A stretch of DNA of 9,322 bases, from positions 1 to 9,322 of the forward strand of contig CACYDL010000073.1 in the NCBI GenBank assembly GCA_902773195.1. The letters run 5' to 3'. Below, piece by piece: positions 1 through 5,447 of this stretch. Position 1 is the first letter of the stretch. Each line of letters opens with the position of its first letter. A model generated the notes under the pieces. That model searched no databases and was not told the DNA's origin. It saw only the letters and a list, made by a program, of their open reading frames with translations. The position numbers and the translations under genes were made by a program. The DNA comes from an uncultured Lachnospiraceae bacterium (lineage in GTDB: Bacteria; Bacillota_A; Clostridia; Lachnospirales; Lachnospiraceae).

Positions 1-19
1 GGGAGGAGAAACACAGGTC

Positions 20-976
20 ATGGCAGAAGAAATGGAAGTCAATGTAACTGAAACAGTCGAAGAGGCAGCGCCGGCGGAGTCGATGGACGATTTCAGCAGG
101 GAGCTCGACAATTCGATGCGCGAGATCAACGTGGGCGACATCGTCGACTGCACGGTCACCGGCGTATCGGAGACGGAAGTCACGGTCGATCTCAACTACT
201 ACGCCCCCGGTCTGATCCGTGCTCTTGATTACTCTTCCGATCCGTCATTCTCCATCAAGAATGACGTCAAGGTCGGCGACGAGGTCAAGGCCGCGGTTCT
301 TCGCACGGACGACGGAAGAGGCAACGTCCTCCTTTCGCGCCGCAGCGCCGTCGAGACACTTGCGTGGGAGAACTTCCGCAAGATGCTCGAGGAGAAGACC
401 GACACGGAGATCAAGGTCGTCGACGCGGTCAAGGGCGGCGTGGTCGGTTATCTGAACGGCGTCCGCGCGTTCATCCCGGCGTCTCATCTCGCACTCGGTT
501 TCGTTGAGGACCTCACGACCTTCAAGGGAAAGACCATTCCGGTGCGTGTCATCACCGCCGAGCAGGAGAACAAGCGCCTTGTCCTCTCCTCCCGCGATAT
601 ACTCAAGGAGCGCCGCGACGCCGAGAAGGCGGAGCGCATCTCCAACATCCAGCCCGGTCTCGTGACGGAGGGCGTCGTCCAGTCCATCAAGCCCTACGGC
701 GCGTTCGTGTCCCTGGGCGACGGCATCGACGGCCTGGTCCACATCTCCCAGATCTCTTCCGAGAAGAGACTGAAGACGCCGGACGAGGTGCTCTCCGAGG
801 GCCAGAAGGTCAAGGTAAAGGTCATCGCGGTCAAGGACGGCAGGATCTCTCTTTCCATGAGAGCCGTCGACGACAAGGCCGAGGTGAAGGCGGTCGAGGA
901 GGAGAAGGTCGTCATCCCGAAGTCGGAGAAGCTGACGACGAGTCTCGGCTCTCTTCTGAAGAACATCAAGCTCTGA
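20..976 (+). CDS. rpsA: S1 RNA-binding domain protein (30S ribosomal protein S1-like)
   Basis: This is a 318-residue cytoplasmic protein built of three S1 (OB-fold) RNA-binding repeats, at about residues 36-108, 125-193 and 212-282. The third is the most canonical, with V-x-S-I-K-P-Y-G-A-F-V near 220-230 and G-L-V-H-I-S near 238-243. An acidic N-terminal tail of about 30 residues and a charged C-terminal tail flank them. Length and domain count match the short S1 homologues of Firmicutes, not the roughly 550-residue six-domain proteobacterial S1. The role is probably binding mRNA at the ribosome or in RNA turnover; short S1 proteins are not always essential ribosomal subunits, so the exact role is inferred. 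GGGAGGAG lies at the very left edge of the window, 11 nt before the ATG. The gene ends 38 nt before a strong terminator, so it is the last gene of its transcript. In some Clostridia an S1 protein is fused to or follows IspH; no IspH sequence is fused here, and the upstream neighbour is outside the window. Confidence 0.92.
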   Translation: MAEEMEVNVTETVEEAAPAESMDDFSRELDNSMREINVGDIVDCTVTGVSETEVTVDLNYYAPGLIRALDYSSDPSFSIKNDVKVGDEVKAAVLRTDDGRGNVLLSRRSAVETLAWENFRKMLEEKTDTEIKVVDAVKGGVVGYLNGVRAFIPASHLALGFVEDLTTFKGKTIPVRVITAEQENKRLVLSSRDILKERRDAEKAERISNIQPGLVTEGVVQSIKPYGAFVSLGDGIDGLVHISQISSEKRLKTPDEVLSEGQKVKVKVIAVKDGRISLSMRAVDDKAEVKAVEEEKVVIPKSEKLTTSLGSLLKNIKL

Positions 977-1014
977 TTTCGAAGAAAGCCTGTTTCATCA
1001 TTTTATCGCAAAGC

Positions 1015-1049
1015 AGAGGGACGGTTCCGCGGAACCGTCCCTCTTTTTT
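1015..1049 (+). terminator. Intrinsic terminator of the S1 gene, perfect palindrome
   Basis: A 30-nt perfect inverted repeat with arm GAGGGACGGTTCC (plus one flanking A:T pair) and a GC centre runs from 1015 to 1044. A run of six T follows at 1044-1049. It begins 38 nt after the S1 stop codon, which is the expected place for Rho-independent termination on the plus strand. The minus strand has no comparable T-run after the hairpin, so it is unlikely to terminate hipA. Confidence 0.9.
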
Positions 1050-1055
1050 GAGCGT

Positions 1056-1224
1056 CGAAGCAGAGACACAGCTTTTCACCGGTCGAAGTAAAGACGCGGC
1101 TATTTAAACGGACAAAGTAAAGACGCGGCTTTTTCACCAGCGAAGTAAAGGCGCGGCTTTCCATCGGCCGTAGTAAAGACGCGCTTTTTTACCGGACGAA
1201 GCCATGAGGCGGCTGTCCGTTTTC
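1056..1224. repeat. Tandem array of about six 28-bp repeats
   Basis: Six contiguous units start at 1056, 1084, 1113, 1141, 1169 and 1197, with a period of 28 bp (29 once). The shared core is CGAAGTAAAGACGCGG followed by CTTTTTCACCGG; units 2-5 are the clearest, and the first and last are degenerate. Within each unit, AAAG-A-CGCG-G-CTTT is a near-palindrome with one mismatched pair. The period is not a multiple of three, so this is not a coding repeat. The array fills the gap between the S1 terminator and the end of hipA; no gene is seen in 977-1260. Its function is unknown. Confidence 0.85.
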
Positions 1225-1260
1225 GGCGTCCGTATCGTCCGTATCCTGCGCCGGGCGCGC

Positions 1261-2535
1261 TTACATCCGCCCCCGCCGCTTCAGGATCGCGTCCCGGAGG
1301 GGCGGCGCGTTGACAAAACCGCTCTCCTTCAGTTCGCGGGCCGCGTCGTCCAGCGCCGCCTCGAAGCGGTCGCGCATCCGGTCGAAATGGGCCATGGCGG
1401 GCCTTTTGCCGAGGTGGACCTCCTCCGCCTGCTCCGCGAAGGATTCCCGGGTGATCTCGTCGATGGAGAACCGTCCGCCGACGGACAGGGACATGTCCCT
1501 GGTGCTGCTGTCATAGACCACGGTACTCAGCACGTCGTAGAGGGGCGCCAGCTTCATCCGCCGGAGATCCTCCGAGTAGAGCATCGAGATGTTCTTCACG
1601 TGGTCGTCGGTATTTCCGATGAGATAGTCGAAAATCAGATAGTCCCACATCTTCAGCATGTCCTGCAGGGGGTTTTCCGATCGGGCGCGGATCACGTCGA
1701 AGACCCGCCTCAGGTAGCCGTCGCCGCTCTTCTCGTACTTCTCCGCGGAGGGAATGCCGAGAATCTGCGCGAAGTCCTCCTGGTGAAGCCGGTGCGGGCA
1801 CCTGAGGCCCCCGAGCGTCCCGCTCCCCGGCGCGATCAGCCGGTCGTACCGGCGCGTCGCGAACAGAACCTCCCCGTCGCTCCCGTCCCCGAGATTGATG
1901 ATGAAGCTCTCCGGCACGTCGATGCCGAGCCGGTGCGCCGTCCGCAGGGCAAGCTGCTCGTTGACGACGATATTCCTGAGCCGGACGTGGCTCTGCTTCA
2001 CGATGTGGGTGCTCGGCGCGGTGCCGGTGGGAAGATACCACTGCTTCGCGGCGTCGTCATAGTAGAGACCGACCTTGCCCGACGCCCCGGCGAGGGACAG
2101 GTGGGACTTCACGACGATGCTGGCGGCCTCCGTGGCACCCTCGCCGGCCAGCTCCATGACCATATTGCTGCTGAGGGGCTCGTAGGCCGGCGCCGGGGCG
2201 GGAAATTCCTCGTCCCGGATCTGCAGGGCGCCGAGGCACTCGTTTCCGAGGGCGGCGAGGATCGAGATATAGTCGTTCTCGTGCACCCGGAGTCCCGCGG
2301 CGACGGATCGCCGGGTGAAGCCCTCCGGCAGCAGTCCCTCGAAGAAAATCTTGGTTCTCTCCTCGTCGAAGGTGTGCCTCCCGAGGGGCAGGCTCACCGA
2401 GATCGGAACCGCTCCCTCGGACTCCAGATACGCGTCGGAATAGCGGAACCGCGCCCGGCCGCCCCCCGTCCGGACCAGCCGGCCCACGTGCACCGGCACG
2501 CCGTTTCTCTCGACGGATACGTCAAGGTCGCCCAT
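1261..2535 (-). CDS. hipA: HipA-family Ser/Thr protein kinase toxin
   Basis: This is a 424-residue HipA kinase, the toxin half of a type II toxin-antitoxin pair; the E. coli protein has 440 residues. In the family, HipA phosphorylates translation factors (GltX in E. coli), triggering the stringent response and growth arrest. The N-terminal subdomain covers about residues 1-108. The kinase part has L-S-L-A-G-A-S-G-K at 146-154, in which Ser147 corresponds to the E. coli autophosphorylated Ser150. Further motifs are T-H-I-V-K with Lys180 (ATP), N-T-D-D-H-V-K-N with catalytic Asp310 and Asn315, and Y-D-V-L-S with Mg-binding Asp334. All key residues are present, so the kinase is predicted active. 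The ATG at 2535 follows GGGGGTGA, which overlaps the end of hipB, and the intergenic gap is only 4 nt, indicating translation from one transcript. An ATG at 2539 is out of frame. The target cannot be read from the sequence. Confidence 0.95.
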   Translation of the reverse strand: MGDLDVSVERNGVPVHVGRLVRTGGGRARFRYSDAYLESEGAVPISVSLPLGRHTFDEERTKIFFEGLLPEGFTRRSVAAGLRVHENDYISILAALGNECLGALQIRDEEFPAPAPAYEPLSSNMVMELAGEGATEAASIVVKSHLSLAGASGKVGLYYDDAAKQWYLPTGTAPSTHIVKQSHVRLRNIVVNEQLALRTAHRLGIDVPESFIINLGDGSDGEVLFATRRYDRLIAPGSGTLGGLRCPHRLHQEDFAQILGIPSAEKYEKSGDGYLRRVFDVIRARSENPLQDMLKMWDYLIFDYLIGNTDDHVKNISMLYSEDLRRMKLAPLYDVLSTVVYDSSTRDMSLSVGGRFSIDEITRESFAEQAEEVHLGKRPAMAHFDRMRDRFEAALDDAARELKESGFVNAPPLRDAILKRRGRM

Positions 2536-2539
2536 GCAT

Positions 2540-2752
2540 TCACCCCCTTACCCTGATCTCAAGATCAAGGCCGAGAACGTTGGCCAGCATGATCGCCTTG
2601 TCGAGCTCCGTCGTCTTCTTCCCGTTCTCGAGATTGGAAATAAAGCTGGCGGAAAGTCCCGTCACCTCGGAGATGTAGCCCTGGGTGTACTTCAGCTCTT
2701 TTCTTCTTTTCTGAACCGCCTTGCCGAAGGAGGCCGATCCCGTCACGATCAT
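2540..2752 (-). CDS. hipB: HipB-like XRE-family antitoxin and autorepressor
   Basis: This 70-residue Cro/C1-type helix-turn-helix protein is almost entirely one DNA-binding domain. The HTH is at about residues 23-46 (Y-T-Q-G-Y-I-S-E-V-T-G-L-S then F-I-S-N-L-E-N-G-K-K). The protein ends in a short L-E-I-R-V-R-G segment that could form the dimer beta strand known from HipB. E. coli HipB has 88 residues; the flexible C-terminal tail that marks it for Lon is essentially absent here. In the family, HipB neutralises HipA and represses the operon by binding several palindromic operators. The gene sits 4 nt upstream of hipA. GGGAG lies 8 nt before the ATG. Three operator-like palindromes and a strong promoter lie upstream at 2829-2927. 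The gene assignment is secure from the HTH fold plus hipA linkage; symbol by analogy. Confidence 0.92.
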   Translation of the reverse strand: MIVTGSASFGKAVQKRRKELKYTQGYISEVTGLSASFISNLENGKKTTELDKAIMLANVLGLDLEIRVRG

Positions 2753-2773
2753 CGCGGATTCTCCCTTTCCTGC

Positions 2774-2787
2774 CGGTCCGCGGACCG
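2774..2787. other. Palindrome in the hipB leader
   Basis: CGGTCCGCGGACCG is a perfect 14-bp palindrome that ends 21 nt before the hipB start codon. It would form a short GC hairpin just upstream of the hipB ribosome binding site. No T-run follows, so it is not a terminator. It could modulate translation, or be a chance feature of GC-rich DNA. Confidence 0.4.
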
Positions 2788-2828
2788 CTGCCGCCCGGAA
2801 AAGACGGCGCGGAGGTCCCGGCCCATGA

Positions 2829-2846
2829 TATAGTCGTACTGCTATA
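2829..2846. promoter_or_regulatory. HipB-type operator, site A
   Basis: TATAGTCGTACTGCTATA has one change per half-site from TATAGCCGT. Its centre is 38 bp from that of site B. It lies in the transcribed hipB leader. Together the three sites give an AT-rich control region in otherwise GC-rich DNA. Confidence 0.7.
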
Positions 2847-2866
2847 ATATGACAGAATTATGAAAT

Positions 2867-2884
2867 TTTAGCCGTTCTGCTATA
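2867..2884. promoter_or_regulatory. HipB-type operator, site B
   Basis: TTTAGCCGTTCTGCTATA matches the TATAGCCGT half-site with one change on the left and two on the right. It lies just downstream of the predicted hipBA start point, so binding could act as a roadblock or support cooperative assembly with sites A and C. Confidence 0.7.
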
Positions 2885-2898
2885 TTTTTCACGAAAAC

Positions 2899-2927
2899 AT
2901 CATAATATAGCCGTTCGGCGATGTCAA
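2899..2927 (-). promoter_or_regulatory. hipBA promoter (TTGACA-17-TATGAT)
   Basis: Read on the minus strand, TTGACA (2927-2922) is followed by a 17-bp spacer and then TATGAT (2904-2899). This is a near-consensus vegetative sigma factor promoter pointing at hipB. Transcription would start near 2892 and give a leader of about 140 nt. Operator-like site C (2906-2923) lies between the two boxes and overlaps the edge of the -35, so a repressor bound there would occlude RNA polymerase. Confidence 0.85.
2906..2923. promoter_or_regulatory. HipB-type operator, site C
   Basis: TATAGCCGTTCGGCGATG has a perfect left half-site (TATAGCCGT) and a right half matching in its inner part, with three changes. 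It sits inside the hipBA promoter spacer. Its centre is 39 bp from the centre of site B. Assignment to HipB is inferred from position; family operators are likewise palindromes of about 18 bp. Confidence 0.75.
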
Positions 2928-2969
2928 GCGTTTCCCCCGCGCCTCCCCCGGAAACCCGGACCGGCGGAT

Positions 2970-2998
2970 TTGTGCATTCCTCCGGTCTGTGCTATGGT
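2970..2998 (+). promoter_or_regulatory. Probable nfo promoter
   Basis: TTGTGC (2970-2975), a 17-bp spacer and TATGGT (2993-2998) form a moderate vegetative promoter, with a start expected near 3005. This would place transcription just ahead of the AGGAGG at 3011-3016. It diverges from the hipBA promoter, and its -35 is about 46 bp from operator site C, close enough for a bound complex to influence it. Confidence 0.6.
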
Positions 2999-3010
2999 TA
3001 GACGTGGAAA

Positions 3011-3016
3011 AGGAGG
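3011..3016 (+). promoter_or_regulatory. Ribosome binding site that sets the nfo TTG start
   Basis: AGGAGG lies 8 nt before TTG at 3025, with no ATG at a suitable distance. The upstream GTG at 2989 overlaps the promoter region and has no ribosome binding site, so the TTG is the likely start. Confidence 0.8.
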
Positions 3017-3024
3017 AGAACGCT

Positions 3025-3852
3025 TTGATCTATATCGGCTGCCATCTCTCCGTGACGGAGGGCTTTGAGGCGATGGGAAGAAAAATGCTCGGATTCGGCG
3101 GAGACACCTTCGCCTTCTTTACGAGAAATCCGAGGGGCGGCAGGACGAAGGAGACGGACCCGGCGGACGCGGCCGCCCTCGGCTCTCTTCTGCGGGAGCA
3201 CGCCTTCGGCCCCCTCGTCGCCCACGGAAGCTACACGATGAATCTCAGCGCAGCGAACCCCGAGACGAGGGCCAACGGGATCGACATGATCCGGAAGGAT
3301 CTGGAGAAAATGGAGCTTCTACCGGGTCAGCTCTACAATTTCCATCCCGGGTGCCACGTGGGACAGGGAAAGGAGCGCGGCATCGCCCTGATCGCGGAGG
3401 CGCTGAACGAGGTGATGCGGCCGGACATGCGCACCGTGGTCCTGCTGGAGACCATGGCCGGCAAGGGGACGGAGATCGGCGGATGCTTCGAGGAACTCCG
3501 GGAGATCCTCGACCGGGTGGAATGCCGGGACAGGATCGGCGTCTGCCTGGATACCTGCCACGTGTGGGACGCGGGATATGACATCGCGGGAAAGCCCGAC
3601 GAGGTGCTGAACCGGTTTGACGATATCGTCGGCCTCAGAAGGCTGCGGGCGGTGCATCTCAACGACAGCCGGAACGGACTCGGAAGCCGCAAAGACCGGC
3701 ATGAAAAGCTCGGGAAGGGAGCCATCGGCGAAGACGCCCTCCGGCGGATCGTCCGGCATCCGGCGCTGCAGGGCCTTCCCTTCGTGCTGGAGACGCCCAA
3801 CAACGACGAAGGCTACATCCGCGAGATCCGCACCGTCAGAGAGTGGATGTGA
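3025..3852 (+). CDS. nfo: Endonuclease IV (deoxyribonuclease IV, AP endonuclease)
   Basis: This is a 275-residue metal-dependent AP endonuclease of the TIM-barrel AP2 family. It cleaves DNA 5' to abasic sites and removes 3'-blocking groups in base-excision repair. All nine metal ligands of the E. coli trinuclear zinc site have equivalents: His67 (H-G-S-Y), His107 (F-H-P-G-C-H), Glu142 (L-L-E-T-M-A-G-K-G), Asp176 and His179 (C-L-D-T-C-H), His211 (H-L-N-D-S), Asp224 and His226 (K-D-R-H) and Glu256 (L-E-T-P). Length is typical of Firmicute Nfo, and the enzyme should be active. Translation most likely begins at TTG 3025, giving the usual family N-terminus with Y-I-G-C-H-L-S. The gene is monocistronic, divergent from hipBA and convergent with the MATE gene, and is bracketed by operator-like palindromes on both sides. 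Identification is very secure; regulation by HipB is inference. Confidence 0.96.
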   Translation: MIYIGCHLSVTEGFEAMGRKMLGFGGDTFAFFTRNPRGGRTKETDPADAAALGSLLREHAFGPLVAHGSYTMNLSAANPETRANGIDMIRKDLEKMELLPGQLYNFHPGCHVGQGKERGIALIAEALNEVMRPDMRTVVLLETMAGKGTEIGGCFEELREILDRVECRDRIGVCLDTCHVWDAGYDIAGKPDEVLNRFDDIVGLRRLRAVHLNDSRNGLGSRKDRHEKLGKGAIGEDALRRIVRHPALQGLPFVLETPNNDEGYIREIRTVREWM

Positions 3853-3880
3853 ACCCTCCGCCCCCGGGCAGGCCCGTGTT

Positions 3881-3898
3881 TATATCCGTACGGCTATA
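3881..3898. promoter_or_regulatory. HipB-type operator-like palindrome, site D
   Basis: TATATCCGTACGGCTATA has a perfect right half-site and one change in the left, making it among the best palindromes in the family. It lies 28 nt past the nfo stop, between convergent genes. A TATAAT (3895-3900) overlaps its right end, but no good -35 is seen 15-17 bp upstream. Confidence 0.65.
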
Positions 3899-3919
3899 AT
3901 TTTCACATTTTGTTCTCAG

Positions 3920-3937
3920 TATAGCCGAACGGCTATT
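3920..3937. promoter_or_regulatory. HipB-type operator-like palindrome, site E
   Basis: TATAGCCGAACGGCTATT has one change per half-site. Its centre is 39 bp from that of site D, repeating the B-C spacing. It contains the MATE stop codon (TAG on the minus strand at 3935-3933). The same DNA may also work as the nfo terminator hairpin. Confidence 0.65.
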
Positions 3938-3941
3938 TTTT
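3921..3941 (+). terminator. Possible nfo terminator overlapping site E
   Basis: ATAGCC-GAAC-GGCTAT can fold into a 6-bp stem with a 4-nt loop, followed by T residues up to 3941. It lies about 70 nt after the nfo stop and has terminator shape on the plus strand, though the stem is short. The same bases match the operator family, so this may be dual use or the hairpin may be incidental. Confidence 0.45.
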
Positions 3942-5309
3942 GACCGACGGGACGTCCCTCCATTTGCCGGAGAGAAAGAACACCAGGCCGATCATGAAGG
4001 GCATGAAGCCGGCCAGCGCGTCTCCGTACCAGAAGCCCCTGCAGCCCATGCCGAAGGCGAATCCGAAGAGGGCCGCCAGGCCGATCCTCGAGACCATTCC
4101 GTCAAGGAGGGCCACCAGCAGATTGAGGCCGGCGTTGCCTGAGCCGTTGATGATGGAAAACGCGCCGGACCGCGTCGCGGCGCCGTAGAAATTCAGGATG
4201 ATCGGGAGGGTCAGGATCGCCGACTCGGCCAGCACCGCCCGGTCCCCGGTGAAAATCTCGAAGAAGGAGCCCGGAAACAGCAGCATCAGGGCGGAGGCGG
4301 CGGTGGAGAAGCCGAGGCCCGTGAGAAGAACCACGCGGAGAATCTTCGGCACCCGCCCGTACTTCCCCGCCCCCAGGTTCTGTCCGATCATGGAGGAGCC
4401 CGCCGTGGTGAAGGAGTTGGAGACGATGCCCATCATCATGCCCGTCTTGTTGTAGATGCCGGACAGGGCGGAATAGATCACGCCCTCGGCGTTGATCCAG
4501 GCGGTGAGGATGATCTTGGAGATACTGATGGCGGCGGACTGGATCGCCATCGGAATCCCCAGCTGAAGCAGCGGCTTCAGGACCCTTCCGTCGATGCGGA
4601 AGCTCTCCGGCCGGAAGTCAAAGCCGAACTGCTCGCGGCGCCGGTAGAGATAGACGAGGGAGGCGATGAAGCTGACCGCCTGGCCGATCACCGTCGCCAG
4701 CGCCGCGCCGAAGACCTCCAGGCCGAAAAAGCCCACGAAGAGGATGTCCAGGACCGTGTTCAGCACCGCCGCCACGGCGATGAAGAGGAACGGCCTCCTG
4801 GAATCCCCCATCCCCCTCAGAATGGCGGACACGATGTTGTAGCCGTAGATGAAGACGAGGCCGGCGATGCAGGTCACCGTGTAATCCATGGTGTAGGAGA
4901 AGGATTCCGGCGGCGTGTTCAGGGCGCTGAGGATCCGGCCGCGCACGAGGAAGCACACGGCGGAGATCACCAGGGCGGTCAGAAGCAGGAACGAGAACAT
5001 GGTTCCGATCAGCCGCCGCATCTCATCCCTCCGCCCGGCGCCCACGTACTGGGCGATCAGGACCTGGCCGGCCGCCGAGAAACCCATCGCGAGAAACGTC
5101 AGCAGGTGGAGAATGTCGCCGCCGATGGACACCGCGGACATGCCCGCGCCGCCGATCATCCGGCCGACGACCACCATATCCACGAGATTGTAGGCCGCCT
5201 GGAGGGCGTTCGCCGCGAAGAGCGGCATCGCAAAGAGAAACAGCAGCTTCGTCACGCTGCCTTCCGTCAGGTCCCTGATCATGGAGCCGCTCTCTTTTCC
5301 GTGCTTCAT
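3933..5309 (-). CDS. MATE family efflux transporter
   Basis: This 458-residue polytopic membrane protein is of the multidrug and toxic compound extrusion family, which exports cationic drugs or metabolites in exchange for Na+ or H+. The sequence shows about 12 hydrophobic segments in two halves. The N-terminal half begins with L-F-L-F-A-M-P-L-F near residue 23 and carries Y-N-L-V-D-M-V-V-V-G-R at 40-50, A-G-Q-V-L-I-A-Q-Y-V-G-A-G at 80-92 and the family hallmark I-L-R-G-M-G-D-S-R-R-P at 163-173. The C-terminal half begins near 245 and contains G-Q-N-L-G-A-G-K at 309-316. Length is normal. The ATG at 5309 follows AGAGGAG with a 7-nt gap. No clear promoter is visible between the gene and the terminator upstream of it. 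The substrate cannot be inferred. The stop codon lies inside operator-like site E, and the last residues (V-K-K) are encoded across its T-run. Confidence 0.95.
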   Translation of the reverse strand: MKHGKESGSMIRDLTEGSVTKLLFLFAMPLFAANALQAAYNLVDMVVVGRMIGGAGMSAVSIGGDILHLLTFLAMGFSAAGQVLIAQYVGAGRRDEMRRLIGTMFSFLLLTALVISAVCFLVRGRILSALNTPPESFSYTMDYTVTCIAGLVFIYGYNIVSAILRGMGDSRRPFLFIAVAAVLNTVLDILFVGFFGLEVFGAALATVIGQAVSFIASLVYLYRRREQFGFDFRPESFRIDGRVLKPLLQLGIPMAIQSAAISISKIILTAWINAEGVIYSALSGIYNKTGMMMGIVSNSFTTAGSSMIGQNLGAGKYGRVPKILRVVLLTGLGFSTAASALMLLFPGSFFEIFTGDRAVLAESAILTLPIILNFYGAATRSGAFSIINGSGNAGLNLLVALLDGMVSRIGLAALFGFAFGMGCRGFWYGDALAGFMPFMIGLVFFLSGKWRDVPSVKK

Positions 5310-5381
5310 TCGTCCACTCCTCTTCTCATCCCGCCGTCACGCGGCCCGCACCGGATGCCGCTCCCCACATCGGAGACAGCC

Positions 5382-5419
5382 AAAAAGCTCCGGACGTCTG
5401 CGCCTGCAGACGCCGGAGC
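5382..5419 (-). terminator. Intrinsic terminator of the flavodoxin-like gene
   Basis: On the minus strand GCTCCGG-CGTCTGC pairs with GCAGACG-T-CCGGAGC around a 4-nt loop, with a single bulged base, and is followed by five T (complement of 5382-5386). It lies 28 nt past the stop of the flavodoxin-like gene and isolates it from the MATE gene. The rest of 5310-5447 holds only the MATE leader and ribosome binding site; no MATE promoter is evident. Confidence 0.88.
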
Positions 5420-5447
5420 CGTTCCGTCTTATAAATCTGACTGCTTC

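Noticed and set aside
1056..1224. CRISPR array
   Set aside because: The 28-bp units are contiguous without unique spacers, are imperfect, and no cas genes are present.
1227..1244. Tandem 9-bp repeat CGTCCGTAT next to the 28-bp array
   Set aside because: Only two copies of a short word; too little to support a function.
1204..2556. A 450-codon open frame on the plus strand opposite hipA
   Set aside because: It is antisense to a gene with full HipA motifs. It is long only because GC-rich codon use removes stops. It has no ribosome binding site and low-complexity composition.
2989..3027. GTG start for nfo at 2989 adding 12 residues
   Set aside because: It overlaps the predicted promoter -10 and has no ribosome binding site. 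The TTG at 3025 is well placed behind AGGAGG and gives the typical family N-terminus.
3940..4188. Plus-strand ORF starting just after sites D and E, as a regulated gene
   Set aside because: It begins with TTG without a ribosome binding site and is entirely antisense to conserved MATE sequence.
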